This document shows, piece after piece, positions 21,618-33,854 of a stretch of 64,000 nt of DNA (its first letter is position 1; each line of letters begins with the position of its first letter). The notes under the pieces are model-generated. The model saw only the letters and a program-made list of their open reading frames with translations. It had not been told where the DNA came from and searched no databases. Source of the DNA: Cordia subcordata (taxonomy: Eukaryota > Streptophyta > Magnoliopsida > Boraginales > Cordiaceae); the NCBI GenBank assembly GCA_028554755.1, contig JAPTOF010000004.1, positions 18,842,001 to 18,906,000 on the forward strand, given 5' to 3'. The translations under genes were made by a program, and so were the position numbers.

Positions 21618-24605
21618 ATGGCCACCTCTCAGGACAATACTCCCACTGATAATCTTTCCAACACATCTGCTACCTCACTTTCAATTACTCCCACAGTGGT
21701 CGCGACTCTGCCCACTATCCAATAAATTCGTCAAGAAGCCTTGCTCAAGCTCATGAGTGAGAACTATCTACTATGGAAAACATGTCCTATAGGATCGATA
21801 ATATTATATGTGGTCTATCCTAATCCATATTTTTAAAAATACTATCAAGAAAATATGTTAGGAAAATAAAATAACCACATAACACAGACAAGAACATACT
21901 TAAGAACATATAGAACATAACTATTATTTGCAAAATATGTAAAACTAACCTTTTGAAGGGTGGGGCCTTTGAAGAAGCTAAAACCGTCACGAGCTTTGTT
22001 CCCGCTCACGAACAAGGCCACCAAAGAAAATTTTACTATAAGGGTGTCACAATATTCAACTCCCTAGTCTTCTTCCCTATGGTTAAAGAGATTATTTTTG
22101 AGAAAATAGCCTCTTGTGTGGGAAGAAGCAAAGTAATATGCTCTTGAAAATCTAGAGCAAAAAACCACACAATAAGTGTGTACTATGTGTTGTAATATTC
22201 TCTTGCCAAAATGGAAGAGATCAACTACAAAATTTTTAGATGCTAGAAATGGTTTAAGGTTTTGCCTATTTATAGAAAAAGTTTGGCACCTAAACCCTGT
22301 AAACTTTCCATTTGGAAAACTTTTTCCTAGTAGTAAATGTTTGCCATATGTCATGGAAGTCACTTGTACAATTTGAATTCTTCATGAAGTTACTTGTATA
22401 ATTTGAATTCTTCATGTAGTAACTTTCTAGCACATGTCTTGGAAGATAAGGCCAAGCCCAACACATAGTCCATAATCCATGTGGAGGCCCAAGCCCAATA
22501 AGAAACCATCCAAGCCCAATTAGGTTATCTTGGACTCTAAAGAAAGCCCAAATCCAATTCCAAGCTATAGCCCAATAAGGCTATTACCACAATATGAAAT
22601 TTGCTCTTTCAAGATTACTCTCTCAAAGTCATTTCAACGAGGGAAGGAACCAAGAAGACACAATTAACCTTGGCTTCCAAAAATAATAAAAAAATGTCCT
22701 TACCTGATCTAAGCCACATAATAATTATTTTTAATTCCAATCTATTCCACCATAAGATCAAAGTTGCACTCCAAGAATAATTGCTATTACCTAAAAGTTT
22801 ATCACAAAAGAATGTGAACTTTGTCTTTGACCCACTAAATAACCGACCGTAATGCCCTTCTATGCATATCCACAGCTAAGACCGGTCCTTTGGCCTGTGT
22901 ACTATCACCTCCTTAGCTGTATCTTTTTCCATTGGATTTCTTGTCCTATTCCCAACCATCCTTGGTCATGGAATCTCTTGATCTCGGGAGCGAACCTCAA
23001 GCCATATGACCGATACACCAATAAAGGTAGTATCACTAGATCTAGATTCGGATGATAAATATGGACAATCCCAAAGGGGGCACATAGATTCCATATTGCA
23101 TATGCATATTCCAATTAATTAGAACTTGGCACTTAATGCACAAGGCTGTTGATCCTAATAAAGTAAGATCTCACCCAGAGTAAATCAAAGTACCAAACCC
23201 TAACTTCATTAGTTCATCCATATATGCTCAAGATTAAGAGCAATGATCATTTAGTAGCAGTGAGTATCTTGTTTTCTTTCTTTGATAGTACGTCTCTAGA
23301 AAACATACTCATAATGGTCCTGTCAAATACGTGACACACGTACTATTGAGACAAATCCGGAAAGTCCTCCAATGACCTAGTTAGATCACCTTCAATGAGG
23401 AGACTTGCTTAATAACCTTATCCCGGTAGAGTGCCCAACATTACCATTCGGTTACAGACTCAATTTATGACGTGACTAAATCTAGACTTGGACCTACTGT
23501 GCGTCCAGCCTTACTACGCACCCAAGTCAATAGTTCAAGTCAAGGGACCTTTATATATACATCAATAAAACATACCAGAGATAATATGTAAGGAACTCAT
23601 AATGCCATTTAACAAAATGATTATACATTGTTTAATATCCAAAATGTAATATACAAGTGAGCTTTAGGGCATACTAATCCTAACATGTCCTGCCCATCCT
23701 GTGTTGCCATGGACTACTTGGGTTCATTGATGGCATGCTTGAGAAACCCATGGCTAATGATCATGAAATTGCCAAATGAGTTCGTCTTGACCAAATGGTG
23801 CTTGGTTGGCTTTTATCTCCTTATTGGATGCCGAACTCTCTCAATTGATGGATAAAATCACTTCCCATGATGTCTGGTCCACACTTGAAGTCCTCAACGG
23901 ACCTCTCACGCACAAGGATTCAACAACTGAAGACAGCTCTTCAATCTCTGTCTAGAGGAACCTTATCTATTCATGAATACATACAGAAGGCAATATCCAT
24001 TGCTTTGGCTTTTGCAAGCATTGGTCGTCATGTGGATGATGAAGACCTTATTTTGTGGACCTTAAAGGGAGTTGGGTCAAAGTTTAATGCCATAGTTACC
24101 GCCTTCAATTCTCTCTCCGACTATCCTACTTTTACGGAAGTTTGTGGCATGCTTCTTGATTACGAGTTAGAGTTTAATATCAACGCTTCGTCTTTTATGG
24201 ACTCTATAATGGCCTTTCATGTGTCCTCTACTCCAATAGGTTAGAAGTAGTCCTCGCCACACCACTGCTTCACTCAATTCTCCCAGTCACCCTCTTCTGC
24301 TTCTCAAGGTAATAACAATAATCTTCCTTCTTCTGATGTCCAATCCACAAGGGGATGTTTCTTAAATAAGCGTAGATATGGCGGGCACAATTTCGATAGA
24401 GAAAAAGGCTAAGCTACTCCATGTGCCTTTAAGGCTGTTTGCTATCACTATGGGCACCCTTTTCATAAGGCAAACAACTATTGGGTACTTGAAGATGTTG
24501 TTCCTGAATCCACAAAAGCTCTTAATGCCATGACGATCACTAATCCATCTGACCCTGCTTGGTATTTGGATACAAGGGCCACCCATACGATGACTCCAAA
24601 CACTT
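21618..24605 (+). pseudogene. Gag and protease region of copia element C, disrupted
   Basis: The ATG at 21618 opens a Ser/Thr-rich N-terminus and runs to ENYLLWKT, a conserved copia Gag motif, where the solo LTR at 21788 interrupts it. Gag resumes after 23690 in shifted frames; 23867-24244 carries RIQQLKTALQSLSRGTLSIH and a helical UBN2-like Gag core. A decayed zinc knuckle (CYHYGHPFHKANNYW) lies near 24430-24480. The protease motif reads WYLDTRATHTMT near 24560, so the catalytic DTG is DTR. Several stops and frameshifts; not functional. Confidence 0.8.
21788..23685. mobile_element. Solo LTR D inside copia element C Gag
   Basis: 1.9 kb flanked by a perfect TSD TGTCC (21783-21787 and 23686-23690); removing it restores a continuous Gag sequence. 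The right end is AATCCTAACA; the left end reads TATAGGATCG where TGTTAGGAT would mirror it, so the 5' TG has probably mutated. A TGTTAGGAAAATAAAA word at 21855 is an alternative left end but has no matching TSD. No coding domain. The single LTR implies loss of the interior by LTR-LTR recombination. Confidence 0.75.
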
Positions 24606-24937
24606 TAGATTTATGAGGTAAGAACCCATATTCTAGTCTTGATATTGTGATGGTTGGAAATGGGGTTGAACTTTCAACTTCACATACTAGCACTTCTATT
24701 CTTACATTATCTAATGGTTCTCAAAGAAGATCTTCCACTTTGTATGAGCCGTCTCTTAGCAAGAAGCTTACTTTAGTTGCACAATTTGGCAAGGAACATA
24801 ATTGTTACTTTGTCATTAACTCTTCTGGCTATCTTATTAAAGATGTAAGGACAGGTCATTCACTGCACTGAGGAACTCCAAATAATGGCCTATACTTTCT
24901 TAATCCGAGTTCGAAACAGCTTCTCTTTGCCAGCTAT

Positions 24938-27720
24938 GTGCACCTTAATGTTTGGCATGCTTGCCTAGGTCACCCTTCAAATAAGGTTCTTCAACACCTT
25001 TTACCTTTATCCAACAAGTTATTAAATGATTCTATCTACAATAGTTGTCAAATTGGCAAGAGTCATCGACTCTCTTTTTCTAATAAAGTTGAACGTTCTT
25101 TTGAATTACTGGAAATTGTGCATTGTTATGTTTGGGGGCCTTCCCCGACTATTTCAACTGATAGTTTTTGTTACTATTTGATTATTGTTGATGACAATAG
25201 TTGTTTCTCTTAGTTATATCCTCTCAAATGGAAATCAAATGTGGTGACAATATTTCCTACGTTTATTTCTCTAGTTCATAATTTATGTTAAAAGACTATC
25301 AAATGTATTCAGTCAAATGGCATGGGTGAATTTATTAATACCTCAATCAAGTAGTTGTTCTATAAACTTGGCATTACTTATCAGATAAGTTTTCTAGGAA
25401 CACCAAAACAAAATGGCATCACTAAGCATAAACATTGGCATGTTGTGGAAACTGGCTTGACACTTTTGGCTTACAATAAATTGCCCTCACATTTTTGAAT
25501 GCATGCCTTGCCACTTCCATATATCTCATTAACATAATGCCATCTCAATTGTTAGAGTTTAAATCACCATATGAATTATTCTTTAAAAGCTCAACATGAT
25601 GTGACCATTTGCATGTTTTTGGCTCAGTTTGTTACCTATGTCTAACACCTTTTGGCAAGAACAAGTTGGCTTTCAAAAGCTAGCAGTGCATTTTTCTAGG
25701 CTATAGTCTAAATCACAAAGGTTATAAATGCTATAACCCACTAATAGGCAAAACAATAATCTCTCGCCATGTTTGTTTTGATGAAACTAGGTTTTTAGAC
25801 TCCCTCAAGCATGATGCTACATAATCTAACTCCTCACCTCCATTTCAACTTAGTCCATTTCCATCAAGACTTGTACAGCTTTCTACTTCACTGGCCATTC
25901 CATCGTATAAACTAGCAAATTCTTTGTTGCAGCCCCTCATCACGCCAAGCCTCACTTCTCAAGATCAAGATGTCATTTAACTGCATTGTCACCATTTGTG
26001 CTACCATACCCCACTTAGAAGCCTCACCAAATTTGCAACACACAAACTTTTAGTCACTCCAAACTACTCACCTACTAGTTCACCAGGCTCACCAACACCA
26101 CTAGTTTACCACATCTCCCGCACGAGCCCGGGCCTCCTACTACTACTCGAACTCATCATATGATCACCTAAAACATGGATGGCACTCGTAAACCTAAGGT
26201 ACTATTCTCCACTAGATATCCTATTCCTAGATACCTCTTGACATCTATTTCACCCCCATTTCATTGAGCCTACCTATTACACTTAAGCGCAAAAGGATCC
26301 CCATTAGCTTGAGGCCATGATGGAAGAGTTTAATTCCCTCCTCAAGAATCAAACTTGGTCCTTGGTCCTAGCAGAACGGCACATGAATATAATTGGATGC
26401 GAAAGGGTTTACCAAATCAAGCTAAAATTTGATAGCTCTTTAGAATGATAAAAAGCTCAACTGGTTGCAAAAGGCTACAATCAACAACCAGGATGAGACT
26501 TTGGGGATACTTTCAGTCCTGTAGTGTGCCTAGGTACTATAAGATTGGTTCTTATTTTAGCGCTCTCTCATAATTGGCCACTAAGGAAAATGGATGTAAA
26601 AAATGCATCTTTATATTGTAACCTCTCAAAAACAGTTTACATGCAACAATCTCTACGATTTGTTGATCCACTCTATCCTCATCATGTTTGCAAATTACAT
26701 AAATCTTTACATTGCTTGAAACAGGAACCTCGTGCTTGGTATTCGAAGTTCAACAGTTATTTCCTCTCTTATGGGTTTATCAACTCTTGTCATGATGCTT
26801 CATTGTTTTGTTGTAATATGTCTGAGGATATTATTATCTTGCTCATATATGCGGATGATATTATCCCTACTGGTAGTTCTACTTCTCACATTTCTGAGTT
26901 TATTCAACTTTTCTCAACAGCATTTGAGATGAAAGACTTAGGTGACTCCAATTTTTTTCTTAGCATAGAAGTCCACAAACATTCATCTGGCCTCACTCTC
27001 GTTTAAACCAAATACTCGCTTCAACTATGGTAGTAATATGGTCTTGATAGTGTCAAACCTATATCTACACCCATGACCAATAAGTGACTTCTACAAATGA
27101 TGATGAATTGTTGGCTAACCCCTTTGAGTTTCAGAAGTTAGTTGGAGCTCTCTAGTACTTAACAATGACCATACCAGATGTCTTCTATGTAGTCAATGCC
27201 ATCTATCAATTCATGCAATCCTATCTTACACGTCCTACGATACATTGAGGGCACTCTTCAGCTTGGCTTGACTTTCACTCCTTGCCTCACTAGGATAGTG
27301 AACTGCTATAGTGATACAGATTGGGCTGGTTGCCCCATAAGTCGAAGGTCAAAGACAAGCTTTGCTATATATCTTGGCGATAATCTTCTCTCTTGGACAT
27401 CTAAGAAGCAGCCTACAATATCCAAATCTAGTGCTGAAGTTGATTATCGTGCCATGGCATCTCTATTATCTAAATTGCTCTGGGTGATGGAACTATTCAA
27501 ATGCCTTAGTGCTTCATTTTCATCCGCCCTTGTCATCTATTATGATAACATAAGAAACATCTATCTTACGACGAATCCAATCATTCATAATCGGAGTAAG
27601 TACATTGAAATAGACGTACATTTTGTACGTGAAAGAGTTACTAATTGCAGCATATATCTCAAGCTCATTAGCACTCGTGATCATTGCCAACATATTCACC
27701 AAGCCACTTTACAAGCCAAG
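24938..27720 (+). pseudogene. Pol (INT-RT-RNase H) of copia element C, disrupted
   Basis: The integrase zinc domain is readable (WHACLGHPS...CQIGKSHRLSF) at 24938-25213, and a decayed core follows to about 25800. RT resumes near 26290 (LVAKGYNQQPG) and runs through 26524-27006 with KMDVKNASLYC, LKQEPRAWYSKF and the catalytic YADDI. RNase H at 27196-27783 has YSDTDWAGC, LSWTSKKQPT and SSAEVDYRA. A frame shift into 27623-27889 gives the C-terminal IFTKPLYKPRF. There are many stops between blocks. All domains remain recognisable, so this was once autonomous. Confidence 0.85.
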
Positions 27721-27777
27721 GTTCAAGTTCGTACAGGACAAGCTTCAAGTGTCACCCCTACTTCAGCTTTTGGGGGG

Positions 27778-27886
27778 TGTTAAGATAAATATGTCAAGGG
27801 TCAGATATTGTGACATTGTATTTAAATGTATAATAGAAAGGATATCATTCTTTACCTTTTCTATAAAGTTATTACATAATCTTAGG
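27778..27886 (+). repeat. 3' LTR of copia element C, left part
   Basis: Preceded by the polypurine tract TTTTGGGGGG (27768-27777). It starts TGTTAAGATAAATATGTC and is cut at CTTAGG by the Athila-like element. The final TTAGG (27882-27886) is one copy of that element's TSD. Confidence 0.92.
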
Positions 27887-28767
27887 TGATGTGTCTTGGA
27901 TTGTATATGTTTAAGATTGCATTTTCTTATGTTTTTAGAGGTGTTTTGTGTTTATTTGATGGCATTAGTGTAGTATTTATAGCATATTTGTGCAGATGCA
28001 GTTCTATGTGTCTAAAGTAGAGTTTTATTGTCAAACGCTACAGTAAATGCTTAATTTGTGCTTTAGGTGAGATATAAGATGGGGAATGAGCTTGAATGAG
28101 GATGGATGATGAAGATAGAAGAAGTACAGGTCATGGGATGAAGACTGGAAGCAGAAGAATGAAGAATGGAAGCAATATGGGCTACCGACTGGGCTTAGAG
28201 GAAGTGTCAGCTAACTGGTAAGGTTAGCTAGTATAACTAGAGAGCACCTCAAGGTTACTAGTCGAAGCATGAGGAAATACCAGCTATCCAGAGAGTGACT
28301 GGTCGAGCATGAAGATCTATAGGTTGACCGATAGGGTCAACCAGTTGCTCCACTGTGAAAACTATGAAAGCCCAATTTTTTTAGTATTTTAGGGGGACTT
28401 TATACACTTTCTTCACATGCACTTTCATACCTATAAAACCCTAGCTCTCACCTGCCTCATACACACTCACCTATATACGTTAGCACTTAGAATCAAGCAC
28501 TTGGGTGGATGAAAACACTTTGGATTGGAAGATTTGCTCAAGTTTTGTAAAGAAATTGCAAGGATGAAAGGGAAGTTCTCTTATCTCCCTTTTTGTCCTC
28601 ATTTATTCCATGTTTAAGTAGCTCTCTTTAAGGTGATTAAATCCTGCATTATGGGTTAGTTTAATACTCTATTGTTATGGGATTATTGATAGTTAATATA
28701 TATGCTTTGATGTGGCTATTTTCTTAAATGTTTATGTGTTTGATAATATGCCTAAAAGAGTAGCATT

Positions 28768-28866
28768 TATATATATACATATACATATGCATATGCATAT
28801 ATATATATATACATACATATACATATATATACACATATACATATAAATATATGTATATATATATAT
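28768..28866. repeat. (TA/CATA)n microsatellite in LTR
   Basis: About 100 bp of ATATAC, ATATGC and ATATAT words. The partner LTR has a (CA)n(TA)n tract at the same relative place (41112-41176), so this is a fast-changing spot in the LTR. Confidence 0.9.
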
Positions 28867-29391
28867 TGAGGTTTATTTGCTATTAATCACTTCGAAATCA
28901 TTAAGTGAGCACGTCTATGTGTTTGGTAGTTGAATATATTGATATGTTCACGAATACCATTCTTAGAACATGTATGAGTATGTGTTCATATGCCCAACCA
29001 CTAATGTGATGATGAATTGGTAGTACGTAACTAAAGACTAGCCCTAGATTAAGTCTCTCGTGGCTTTAAACCAATCCAATAAGTTTTCGATTAGGATAGT
29101 CGACCTTAGATGCATTAAGTCTTAGCTTTAAACCCAGCCAATGGTTTAGGCACTAAGGTAGGGTTAATCTAAGTCACCTAGGTGATTAGTTAGTTAGCCC
29201 TAAAGCCCTAGGTCATAAAGACCACGTTATGTTCTAGGTAGACATCACATAGGTATAGACTCGCTTGGAGGCCTAGTGCATAATATGGTGGTTAATTGGG
29301 ATCCTAGTTAAGAGCAATCCCTAAAATATAACCTAACAACTAATCCTATAACAAGAACATATCAGGTCACCCATAATCGAGCGAAAGTCCT

Positions 29392-30653
29392 TGATCGTGC
29401 TCTCAGTGGTATGTGGAAGTAAAGCACAAATACAACTAAGTTTTACACCCGCAAGCGCATGGATTGTTCGTGGTATAAAGGATTCGAGTGCGAGGATCGT
29501 CTCCGCAGGGAGGCTATCTTAGTTCTATGTGCATGGTGCCTAAAACTTGCTGCATGTGTATGTGCTTTCTTTAGAAATAAATAGAGCTCAAGAAAAGAAA
29601 AATAAACCTAAGCTAAGCTAATCTAATGGAGGAACCTAGGGTGCCTAGCTAGAGAAAGAAAGCTCTACAAGATGGACGGGGATCTAGGGTGATTGCATTG
29701 CAACTAGACTCGGGCTATAATAATGATTTGGTATATCTATGGCTCGATTACTCTCTTTGGTGTTGATTAACGTCCTACTCAAGAGACTAACCTATTAGTA
29801 TTATTTTAGACTAGAGATTAGACTCCTAGAGCATTAACTAGTGCTAGTACATACACTTTAGTATTGTTTTAGACTAGAGGTATACTCCTACCACACTAAG
29901 TCATCTATCAAGCACATTAATCAATGGGCATCAATTGCAAACAAGGTTCACGCCATTTGCATGGATTAGGGCTAAGGTGACACCACTTCTGATAGCATTT
30001 AAACACAAATAACACATGCAAGTTTTACTTAGGCATTTTAACAAACACATAGACATGTTTGATTTTAAATATATAGACATATTGAATCATGCCATGGATC
30101 TATGTAAACAAACATGTATTACGAACCAAAGATAGATATAAATCCTTTATTCATAGCCATAATCTAATATACAACAACAAACAACCCTAAAACTAACTCA
30201 ATTACAAAGCATACTTACAAGAATAAGAAAAAGAATAAGGAACAGCCTTTCAAACTCTTTCTCAAATCCAAAGCAAAACCCTTCAATCTCTTATTACAAG
30301 CTTCAATCTAGCTTGGTTTGGTGTGGGATGGTGGTTTTAGGTGTTTGGTGAAATGGGTAAAGGGTTAGGGTTAGGGTTTATTAGGGTTTAAGAAAATAAA
30401 AGTTCCTCCAAATCAACCCTAACTTTACTCTTTGATCTAAACATCATCATTTTAAGCTCAATTCTTTCTCCCAAAGTCTACCAAAAACACGAAATAAGGC
30501 ACTTAGTGTAGCATTTATGCATTTTGACACTTATATGCACAAATATGACTAATAGTGCAAAAATACAACCTTAAATGCACTCAATTATGCTCAAAACATC
30601 CTAAAAAGTGTATGTAAACAATATATACAAATATATACAAATCATATTTATCA
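29392..30653 (-). mobile_element. Reverse-oriented solo LTR F, gypsy-type
   Basis: Comparison with the partner LTR (41770-41830) shows extra sequence from TGATCGTGC to TTTATCA. Read on the minus strand it starts TGATAAATATG and ends CACGATCA. It matches the LTR at 34939-36610 in opposite orientation (shared AAATGCATAAATGCTACA and GGGAGAAAGAATTGAGC). The likely TSD is decayed (GTCCT and ATCAC against an original GTCAC in the sister LTR). It contains a CACAGGGAGGCT-type motif and AAACCCTAACCC-like repeats near its promoter side. Confidence 0.75.
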
Positions 30654-30965
30654 ATCACCTAAATTACCATCCTATTAGTGTTTCCCTTTAGTTAGCTTGC
30701 ATTCCCCATTCCTTTCCCTTTCTCTAGTTTAGTGTTTAGTTTAGATTCAATTTCCCATTAATCTTTATTCAATTCAAAAATAGCCAAAAAGGTTCCTAGT
30801 TTTGGTCTTTTTTTTCAAGTAACTCTCTAGAACGCATTACATAGAGTCATTCCCCATTGTAGCCTCCTCGTGGACACAACCCTATGCTCGCACACACTCT
30901 ACTCACATGACCCATACACTTGCGGGCTATTTTTAGGCTTGTGCTTAGAATTTGCATCAAGATTT

Positions 30966-30983
30966 TGGTGCCATTGCCAGGAG
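30966..30983 (+). other. Primer binding site of Athila-like element E
   Basis: TGGTGCCATTGCCAGGAG, six bases after the LTR end, resembles the TGGCGCCGTTGCC primer site typical of Athila-type gypsy elements. Confidence 0.75.
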
Positions 30984-31274
30984 GCACAGTGGTTGTTTAC
31001 TTTGTTTGTGTGTTTTACTTAGTTGCTTATGTTACTTGCTTCTTTTGCTTATTTTGTTGTAGTAGCTTTTTATCTTGCTTTTCCTTTGGTTATCTTGCTA
31101 TCTTGTGTTTTCTTTTGTTCCTTAGCTTAGAGTGCTAGTTGATTTTGTTTAGTTGGAGTCATTTTTCTTTTACTAGTAGTACACTTTCGGTACTTGTGGC
31201 TTGCCTGCTATAGAAGTAGGATTGTTGAAGTTTTGGGGGTTTGAAGTGAAAGGAGTTTCTTTTTCTAGCTTTGT

Positions 31275-32110
31275 ATGCATGCTAGGAGATCCTTGAGATT
31301 GCCTTTAGCACCTGCTGATCCTAAACCTCAAAGAATTGCATGTTATCTTAGAAATTTAGAGAATGTTTTAGAAGAGATGACAGACAATAACCAAGAACAA
31401 GGTGTTCTACCCTATCCTCCTGTTCCTCATATGCCTCCTGTTCCTCCACATGAGTGCCATAGGGCCCTATATGTCCAAGAGCCATTAGGCCTAATCCCTC
31501 TTTAGAGGACGAACTCACACTTAAGTAATACTTTTTTCCCAACGCGTTTAAGCCTAACTTGACTATTCACATTCCAGAGATAGGAGCAGGGAACTTTGAG
31601 ATTAAGCATAGTACATTGGGGATGCTTCCTTCTTTTTATGGTAGGAGTAATGAGAGTCCTTTGGCCTATATCACAAATTTCGTAGAGATTAGCTCCACTA
31701 TGCACTTTTCTATTATGTCTCAAGAGATCATTCGCCTTAAGTTGTTCCCGCACCCATTAAAGGATGAAGCCAGAACATGGTACCATCCCTTACCTAGCAG
31801 TTCCATTACATCGTGAGATGAGCTCCAATCATGCTTTTATCAAAAGTTCCCCCTATGGCTTTAAGACCGCCAATCTTAGGGCATTAATCATGACCTTTAC
31901 TCAACATGATTTCAAAACTTTCCATGAGGCTTGGGAAAGGTTTAATGATTTTCTTAGACAATGTCCACATCACGGTTATAGCATACATGATCTTCTTCAA
32001 TACTTCTTTATAGGCTTGACTGAGCAACAAAGAATGATGGTGAATGTCGCATCTGATGATGGATTTTATAACTTGAGACCTAATGAAGCATGGGAGAGAT
32101 AGAACTTTTA
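31275..32110 (+). pseudogene. Athila-type Gag of element E, disrupted
   Basis: The ATG at 31275 gives an N-terminus RRSLRLPLAP followed by a proline-rich stretch, with a stop at 31503. The Gag core is readable in two frames: 31559-31816 (FEIKHSTLGMLPSFYG, EIIRLKLFPHPLKDEARTWY) and 31764-32102 (FETFHEAWERF-like TFHEAWERFNDFLRQCPHHG and GLTEQQRMMVNVAS). The order and motifs are those of the Athila Retrotrans_gag domain. From 32110 to about 33250 the sequence is C-terminal Gag/linker with many stops and no clear motif. Confidence 0.8.
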
Positions 32111-33250
32111 ATTGGGGATTCTTCCAAAATACTACCATAGATAGGTCTAGTAAATGAGCCACTAGGGAAGATGTTCATAAGGTAGGTACTCCTTTCAAAT
32201 TTCCCATCAAGGTTAGAGCTTTGACGCATAAGCTAGATCAATTCATTTCCTTGAGTCTTTCTTCATAGGGTCGTACGACCAATCCTTTAGGTTTCTCTTC
32301 TATACCTTCGGTCATAGAGGTTTGTGCTTTGTGTTCTGAGTCCACATATGAGACCATAACTTACCCTTAGCTCCGTAGTTTCCAGAATTCATTCAGGAGC
32401 AAGTTTCACCACATAATAGTACTCATGGGAGTACAATCCTTACTCGAACACATACAATCCAGGTTGGAGAGACAACCCAAAGTTCTCATGGCAATAAGGT
32501 CAGTTCGAGTCTTCCCAACCCCAGGCCTTATTCTAGTAGGGACCTTATCCTGCTAATCCTATAGGGTTTTAAAATGTTAATCACGCTAAACTCTCTAATA
32601 CTTCTCAGCCCCAGGCACTTCCAACACCACCTGCCCTAGCATTTCCCACATAGTTTGCACTTGTCCTTTAGTTCTCTACTAATGAGAAGTTCAACCTTAT
32701 CCTCCAGAAGTGTAGGTCATAATAATAGATGTTAGAGATATGGTAGCAGCAGCTAGAGAACTATCTAGTTAGGGTAGATGCCCAGTTAAGACAGCTTGCC
32801 AGTCATATAGGCACTAGAGATCTAGGAAAATTGCCTTCACAGCCGGAGGAAAACCCTGGAGGTCAGTCTTGTTCCTCCTTTGATCCCACCTATTCTTCTC
32901 CGGCCCAAGCCAAGGTAGTCACCACCCTTAGAAGTGGTATGATAATGGACAACAGGGTAGGAGTTGAGTGATCTCTAGAGCCTGTACCTTTACGTCCTTC
33001 TGAGCTTAGTTACTACCCTGTTGAGTCTAAAGAGAGTCCTGTTAAGAGAGGAAAGCCTTTTAGGGACCGTGTTGAGAGTGATACCTGTCCCCATAGGGAG
33101 AGTAAGCAGTCAGTTGTTGAGTCCCATGAGTCTAGAGATCTTGCTTCTAAAGTTTCATTCCCATCTGCTTTAGAGAAGCCAACACCTAGTAAGGATACTA
33201 GGGTCTTCAAGGTTTCAGAGCATCTTAAATATCTTAAGGTTAATCTTCTA

Positions 33251-33810
33251 TTGATCGATGCAGTCCTTTCTATCCCATCCTACTCTAAGTTTTTCAAGGA
33301 CCTTTGCACTAAGAAGGGTAGCGTATCGAGCATGCCGAAGAAGGTTAAACTCATAGAGAATATGAGTAGTATTTGCACATCAAGCCTTCTGCTCAAGCTT
33401 AGTGATCCTGGTGCTTTCACCATTCCTTGTCACATTAGAGAAACCCAGATTGATCATGCTTTATTAGATTTAGGGTCTAATGTAAACCTCATTCCTTACT
33501 CCATTTTTCGGCAGCTAGGTTTAGGAGAGATGTCACCAACTCATGTCACACTCTAGCTAGCTGAAAAATTCAAGCATAGATCTAAAGGTATAGTTAAGGA
33601 TGTTATGGTTTAAGCTGACAAGTTCATGTACCTAGTAGACCTCATAGTTTTAGACATGGATTTCTATCACGACTCTAGGCACACTACACCCATTCTTCTA
33701 GGTCACCCTTTCTTTGCCATAGCTAATGCAGTCATCCATTATAAGTCAGGGTTGCTAGAAATTAAGTTTGGGAATTTGAGGTCCACCATGAAAGTAACAT
33801 AGGCCATGAA
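33251..33810 (+). pseudogene. Athila-type retropepsin of element E, disrupted
   Basis: Frame 33251-33556 reads LSDPGAFTIPC, ALLDLGSNVNLIPYSIF and LGLGEMSPTHVTL. It continues past a TAG with KFMYLVDLIVLDMDF, PILLGHPFFA and ANAVIHYKSG. This is the standard order of the Athila protease: flap, active-site region, IVLDM and ILGRPFLA. The active-site segment reads DLGSN where the family usually has DLGAS. Stops interrupt it. Confidence 0.8.
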
Positions 33811-33854
33811 TAGAGCGACCATAGATAGATAAGGAAGACTATTTCATAATTGAG

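Larger units (their letters stand above)
27887..30959 (+). repeat. 5' LTR of Athila-like element E, interrupted
   Basis: TGATGTGTCTTGG start, AATTTGCATCA end. Subtracting the reverse solo LTR at 29392-30653 leaves about 1.81 kb, near the length of its partner (39980-42104 minus its MITE). It contains a polymorphic TATACATA-rich microsatellite (28768-28866), a GTTGACCGATAGGGTCAAC near-palindrome (28323-28341) and CTATAAAACCCTAG (TATA plus telo-box-like, about 28432-28445). Confidence 0.9.

Noticed and set aside
30361..30394. Telomere-like GGGTTAGGGTTAGGGTTTA
   Set aside because: It is the promoter-side AAACCCTAACCC (telo-box-like) stretch of a reverse LTR, also seen at 35477-35492; not a telomere relic.
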